Source: Endocalyx cinctus
Taxonomy: Eukaryota; Ascomycota; Sordariomycetes; Amphisphaeriales; Apiosporaceae
DNA length: 64,000 nt
Reading direction: 5' to 3'
Assembly (NCBI GenBank): GCA_001600455.1
Contig: BCKC01000004.1
Location: 2,232,001-2,296,000 of the forward strand
Part shown: piece by piece, positions 60,249 to 64,000 of the stretch
Layout of the letters: each line of letters opens with the position of its first letter
How positions within the stretch are numbered: position 1 is the first letter of the stretch
Program-made: the position numbers and the translations under genes
Notes under the pieces: model-generated
Databases searched by the model: none
The model's input: only the letters and a program-made list of their open reading frames with translations
Told to the model about the DNA's origin: nothing

Positions 60249-61652
60249 TACCACATACCAGATCAGTAGAACACCCCGCGACCTGTCAAAGTAACGCAAA
60301 GGGTCTGGCCGGCTATTGATAAGATAATGCCGGGTTCTTCTGTAGTAAACAAGACGTAATCGGAGAGATACGAGTATCAGTTGTCAAAATCTAGAGTTCC
60401 GGTAATAGTTCGCTATCTTAACAGATCCGGCTGGACCTGGACCATGCGGGTCACGATCGAGTCTGTCTTCTTCTATCCGATAATCGATAACATCTTGCCA
60501 AGCCTGGTCTTCGCCCCACTCTTTCGTCTTTATTGTAGAATGACAGGTATGGTAACATGAACGTAGAAAAAGGCCCGTCCGAAATTCTAGAAGCCTGGCT
60601 ACGATGCATCGTCTTAAACGGGAAAGCCAAATGTTTCTCCAACCTAGAACATTAAATAACGAGACGCCCCTGTATTTTGTAAGAGGGTAGGGCACCTGGG
60701 CGATATTACAAAAAAAAAAAAAATAATAATGTTTAGATCACGATATATTCCACCATATTAACAACTGATTTTTATCTCTCTCGACATTCCAGGATTGGAT
60801 CGTATTAAAGCCTACGCTAAATTCCAAGGCCTGGCCGGGTAAGAGGAAGGATTTCTTGAAAGTTATCCTACATAACTACTACTTAAGGAGTAGTACGTAG
60901 CATGGATGCGATCGAGTAACAATCCTTGTTTGTTCTTTATGCTGCCACCTCCACTAGTTAGCGGCATCGTGAGTTGTCACATCGCAGCATTCTAGCACGC
61001 ACGTATGGAACTGTTTAGGAGTCGGTCAAACGAACAAGATTTTTCATCCTTTTGTTCTTGACGGTTTCCTTGGGCGCGGCTTTTTCTTAACCGCCGGTGT
61101 TTGAGACCACTTATGGGGTAATATGTACGATTGACCAACGATATTCTACAGTACCCTTTTTCCTATTCACGCCACACTTCGCGATATTGACTCTTTTTCC
61201 TTCACCGCATATCCCACGTACATGCATTCACCGCATTTATTTACTTATTTTTGCCAATACTTGTCAATCGGACACGGCTATTCTATTGAATATTGAATCG
61301 AAGGGATTATCTTGATTTGACAATTATATACAAGAGGTAAACTTGTTGTCGAGTGCTCTATAGCTATATGAGATCACAACACAACGTTACGTCGGTCAGC
61401 ATCTCTTCGCATTCTTTGGCGCCGATTTGATTTCCGTAAGTGGAATGAAAGATGCAGCAGCTATCTGCGGGTTGCGGGTGATGATCCGAAGCATAGCATA
61501 CCATAAAATGCCGGATGTGATTTGACGTGGGGTGACGGGACGTGACGAGTACCGAGCAATTCCCTCCTCGAGTCTCCTTTAAGCTTATTTATTATCCATT
61601 TTATCGGCCCTCTTTACGGTGCGTTTTCTGCCCAATCAATTTCCAGATCGCC

Positions 61653-61697
61653 TCGCGATGTGCGATGCGCGATGTGCAATACGCGAAGTGCGATGTG
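61653..61697. repeat. degenerate GCGATGTG repeat cluster
   Basis: Five to six imperfect copies of (G)CGATGTG/CGATGCG/CAATACG-type octamers in tandem. Confidence 0.7.
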
Positions 61698-63302
61698 ATT
61701 AATAACTAGATGTGATAGTGATGAGATATCCCACCTGGACTTATGTCAAAATTAAAACGGTCATACTACTTTCTCCCCTGTCTCATACAACATACCAAAA
61801 CGTTCTCAGCGTTTCGCTTTATTGATATATCCGGGATAGTATCGAACGCGCCCTCGCGCCATCAAAAATGTGATTGAATTTCTCGGCGATCAAGTTGGAT
61901 TCAGTCACGGCTTACGGTCCGATCCTTGTCCTTTGCGCTCACAACCGAATGACAAATTATTATTATTGAATCTATAGCAAGAATCTATAAGACGCGTCTT
62001 ATGTAATGTCGAGACGAAGGTACCTTTTTGACTGCTCATTTCCGAAGCCTTAGAAAACACCTTGCTACTCAAGAAGCCTCGCCCTTGAAATGGGGGCAGA
62101 AAAGTAGAGAGAGATCTCGTGAAGGTGAGCACCTAGCTGCGGTATCAAGCACTATATCATGCTACCTGAATGATTATAAGTGCGTTCAGGCGAACGGCAT
62201 AGCCCCGAGGGAAGGAAGAGAATATGTTCCGGGATATGTTCCGAGGTAGGGCGGCGTCATCCGGTGGGGTATATAGAGAGTTTATAAATCGGTATAGAAG
62301 TTTTACTAGATTCCATTAATGGAATTTTAATCAGGAATCATCTAGTGCTCGATGAGAAGGATATCTCTCACATGGTGGCGTGTAAAATATCGACCGCCTC
62401 ACTGATCGTATTCTTCCCAGCAGCGGCTTTTGTTTATCTCAGGGTTAGTAGATGGCGTGAGATATACCTGCAATGAGAACCGAGCCTCTCTACTGTTAAT
62501 TATAGTAATTCTCCTCTTCTTCTTCCTCTTCTTCTTCTTATACTTTGCTTCTATATATATGACGTCCTAGACAAAGCCTTTAGAAGGCAGGAAGAAGGCG
62601 ATCTTCTTCCACGCTACTTAAGCCCCAGGAGCTCTTGCTATATGATCAGCTTAAATGGTTGATGATAGTGAACGGGTCGTGATTATGACTCAACCATCCT
62701 GTATGCTGCTGCTTAGACTCAAAAAACACCATTGTCCTCGAGGACGGCAGTCGGATAATATTTACAGTATCTCTACTTCCTCTATTGTATTACTTAGGTA
62801 GCCTCGTGTTGCTATACATTACCTATTATGGAGCCCGTCTTCGTACCTACTATTTGGTATATTCTTACCAAGACCGAAGCATATCGGTAGATACGTTTGA
62901 TCAACATGAAAGGCAAGTAACGTTAACCAGCGCATGGTCGTGACATATTCTTGTATCTTTAGAGTTATGCCTGCGGCCCATTGAAACCGTCCCAGAGAGA
63001 TAAAGCTGTATGCCACATAAGTGTCAAGAAACGTGCATAGTCTACTACAAGTCGCCTGCTTCTGTACCTGAGACCAACGTAGCAACTAGAATGTTATACT
63101 TAAGGAGTAGAATGATATCTATTCCATAGGTCCAATATCATGATTTCCTCGTAATATATCGCATCGTGGATGACCGTACGGCATATCGGCATAATTGCGA
63201 TAATCCCGTAACGGAAATTTAACAATTCTAGGTGCCAGAAGAACAATTTCACGTCAACTCCACATCACAGATTACTATGCCCCTATATATCGCCTTCCTC
63301 TT

Positions 63303-63575
63303 CTAAAGACGAGAAGTGCCAGTCTCCGGCGGCGGCACATAGATCTCGTCGACAGGCCAAGCCGTGATGAAGGCACCGTTCTTCGAGGCCTCTGCCGCGT
63401 CCCGGGCCGTCCATATGTTGTTCCCTCTGGTCTTGATCGTTGCCTCTACGTTGGAATGGCTATTCTGGGTCGACTCGCGAGGAGGATGTCCAGTGCCCTG
63501 TCTTGACAACGTGGCGGGAAAGGACGTGCCGCCCACTCGATAATCAGATAGATGCTGGGTCGCGGCCTGAGGCAT
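63303..63575 (-). CDS. Hypothetical small protein (90 aa)
   Basis: Frame from ATG at 63575 (MPQAATQHLSDYRVGGTSFP) to a stop at 63303. Its base composition is more GC-rich than the flanks, it has a strong upstream acceptor-like CTACTACAG just before the start (so a 5'-leader intron is possible), and its end NIWTARDAAEASKNGAFITA then VDEIYVPPPETG reads like a real protein. I do not recognise the family. The frame stays open upstream to 63695, so an alternative longer start cannot be excluded. No membrane segment or signal peptide. Confidence 0.45.
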   Translation of the reverse strand: MPQAATQHLSDYRVGGTSFPATLSRQGTGHPPRESTQNSHSNVEATIKTRGNNIWTARDAAEASKNGAFITAWPVDEIYVPPPETGTSRL

Positions 63576-64000
63576 CTTCGTGTCGGGCTGTAGTAGATGG
63601 ATGGGAGTGTAAGAGGAAAAGACACAACTAGTGAGTTGGCGCGCATAAGTATCTGGCGGTTTCAAGTGGCGTGATGAAATAGATAAATAGTACATTGAAT
63701 ATATGAAAAGTTGAGACTTACAATGATTATTTCCCCAGAATTAGGGGTATAAGATGCGAGAAGCAGTGGTTCTTGAGCAAGATGTGGTGGGAGGGAGTTA
63801 AATCTTCACAAGAATTGATATGATCGAGTCAATATCAGGGGAAAGGCACTTCCACGGAAGAAAAGATGGAATTATGGCTTATATATAAAATCATCACGAA
63901 AATATGCCGCCACATCCTATCGGTATCAACAAATTTAACCTAGTATGTCGTGGACCATGGTTGGCATCATTTAAAACCAACGGGGTGCAGAAAGAAGGCA
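63576..64000. other. right-edge flank
   Basis: Probable 5' leader and promoter of the small minus-strand gene. AT-rich; nothing else seen. Confidence 0.5.

Larger units (their letters stand above)
53066..63302. other. 10.2 kb gene desert
   Basis: No credible gene model found on either strand. Contents: (GAT)n near 53071-53089, poly-C with N near 54385-54413, (TTA)n near 54171-54193, a 10-bp tandem repeat at 55294-55335, (CCTA)n near 56340-56360, many poly-A tracts, a perfect 44-bp palindrome at 60205-60248, and a CGATGTG-rich cluster near 61653-61697. Open frames (longest about 139 codons at 55732-56151) have no recognisable domain. It does not look uniformly AT-saturated as heavily RIP-mutated DNA would. 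Confidence 0.55.

Noticed and set aside
60384..60695. Minus-strand frames of 103 and 63 codons
   Set aside because: Two overlapping frames look equally good and neither shows a family motif; they may be a decayed gene, but I cannot support it.
45329..63302. RIP-mutated transposon as explanation of the gene desert
   Set aside because: Composition is mixed, with many GC-containing words; no coding remnants, LTRs or inverted ends found by eye. A computed RIP index would be decisive.
1..64000. rRNA, intact tRNA, CRISPR or bacterial-type operons
   Set aside because: No 5S or large rRNA segments, no cloverleaf with all arms, and no spaced direct repeats of CRISPR type were seen; the DNA is eukaryotic.

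Overview
The window is nuclear DNA of a filamentous ascomycete (Pezizomycotina). The signs are single-exon or few-exon genes with short introns (about 50-180 nt), donors close to GTRNGT, branch points close to RCTRAC, and proteins typical of that group: a HET-domain protein, an E2-PARP fusion, an MPAB/Lcp-type oxygenase, RRG9, and a Gyp5-like TBC protein. Intergenic DNA is AT-rich and full of short palindromic words such as AGGTACCT and CCTAGG. A Sordariomycete is plausible, but that is a guess. Gene models below come from reading splice sites and frame by eye; every junction given keeps frame.

Layout. 1-13 kb: a Rab-GAP (TBC) gene on minus, a 3.9 kb divergent spacer, a small secreted/ER membrane protein that looks like the GPI-mannosyltransferase II cofactor PGA1, a repeat-rich WW-domain protein on minus, and RRG9 on minus. 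14-25 kb: an MPAB/Lcp-family membrane oxygenase, an Sds3/Dep1-like Sin3-HDAC subunit, a (TCA)n microsatellite interrupted by a 100-N assembly gap, and a 1209-residue PARP-E2 fusion whose first intron is GC-AG. 26-37.5 kb: COG5, RNA polymerase III subunit C17, an atypical Rho-like GTPase convergent with it, a HET-domain gene, tRNA pseudouridine synthase PUS3/DEG1, and PIG-H/GPI15. 39.8-45.3 kb: a large WD40 plus disordered-tail protein of six exons.

45.3-63.3 kb is very gene-poor: 18 kb hold only one confident gene, a short conserved disordered protein near 52.6-53.1 kb. I find no transposase, reverse transcriptase, terminal repeats or coding remnants that explain the space. It does hold a perfect 44-bp palindrome with no spacer, copies of the palindrome ATCCATGGAT, short tandem repeats, and a degenerate tRNA-like fold. 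A small uncertain gene lies at the right edge.

The genes do not form a pathway cluster. They are mostly housekeeping genes of membrane traffic (TBC GAP, COG5), GPI anchor synthesis (PGA1-like, PIG-H), mitochondria (RRG9), transcription (Rpc17, Sds3-like) and tRNA modification (PUS3), with a few lineage-restricted genes among them (HET, PARP-E2, Rho-like, MPAB). I see no convincing new multi-gene system. The observations most worth checking are the PARP-E2 fusion with its in-frame GC-AG intron, the degenerate Rho-like GTPase, the two-start PUS3, and the palindromes of the gene desert.
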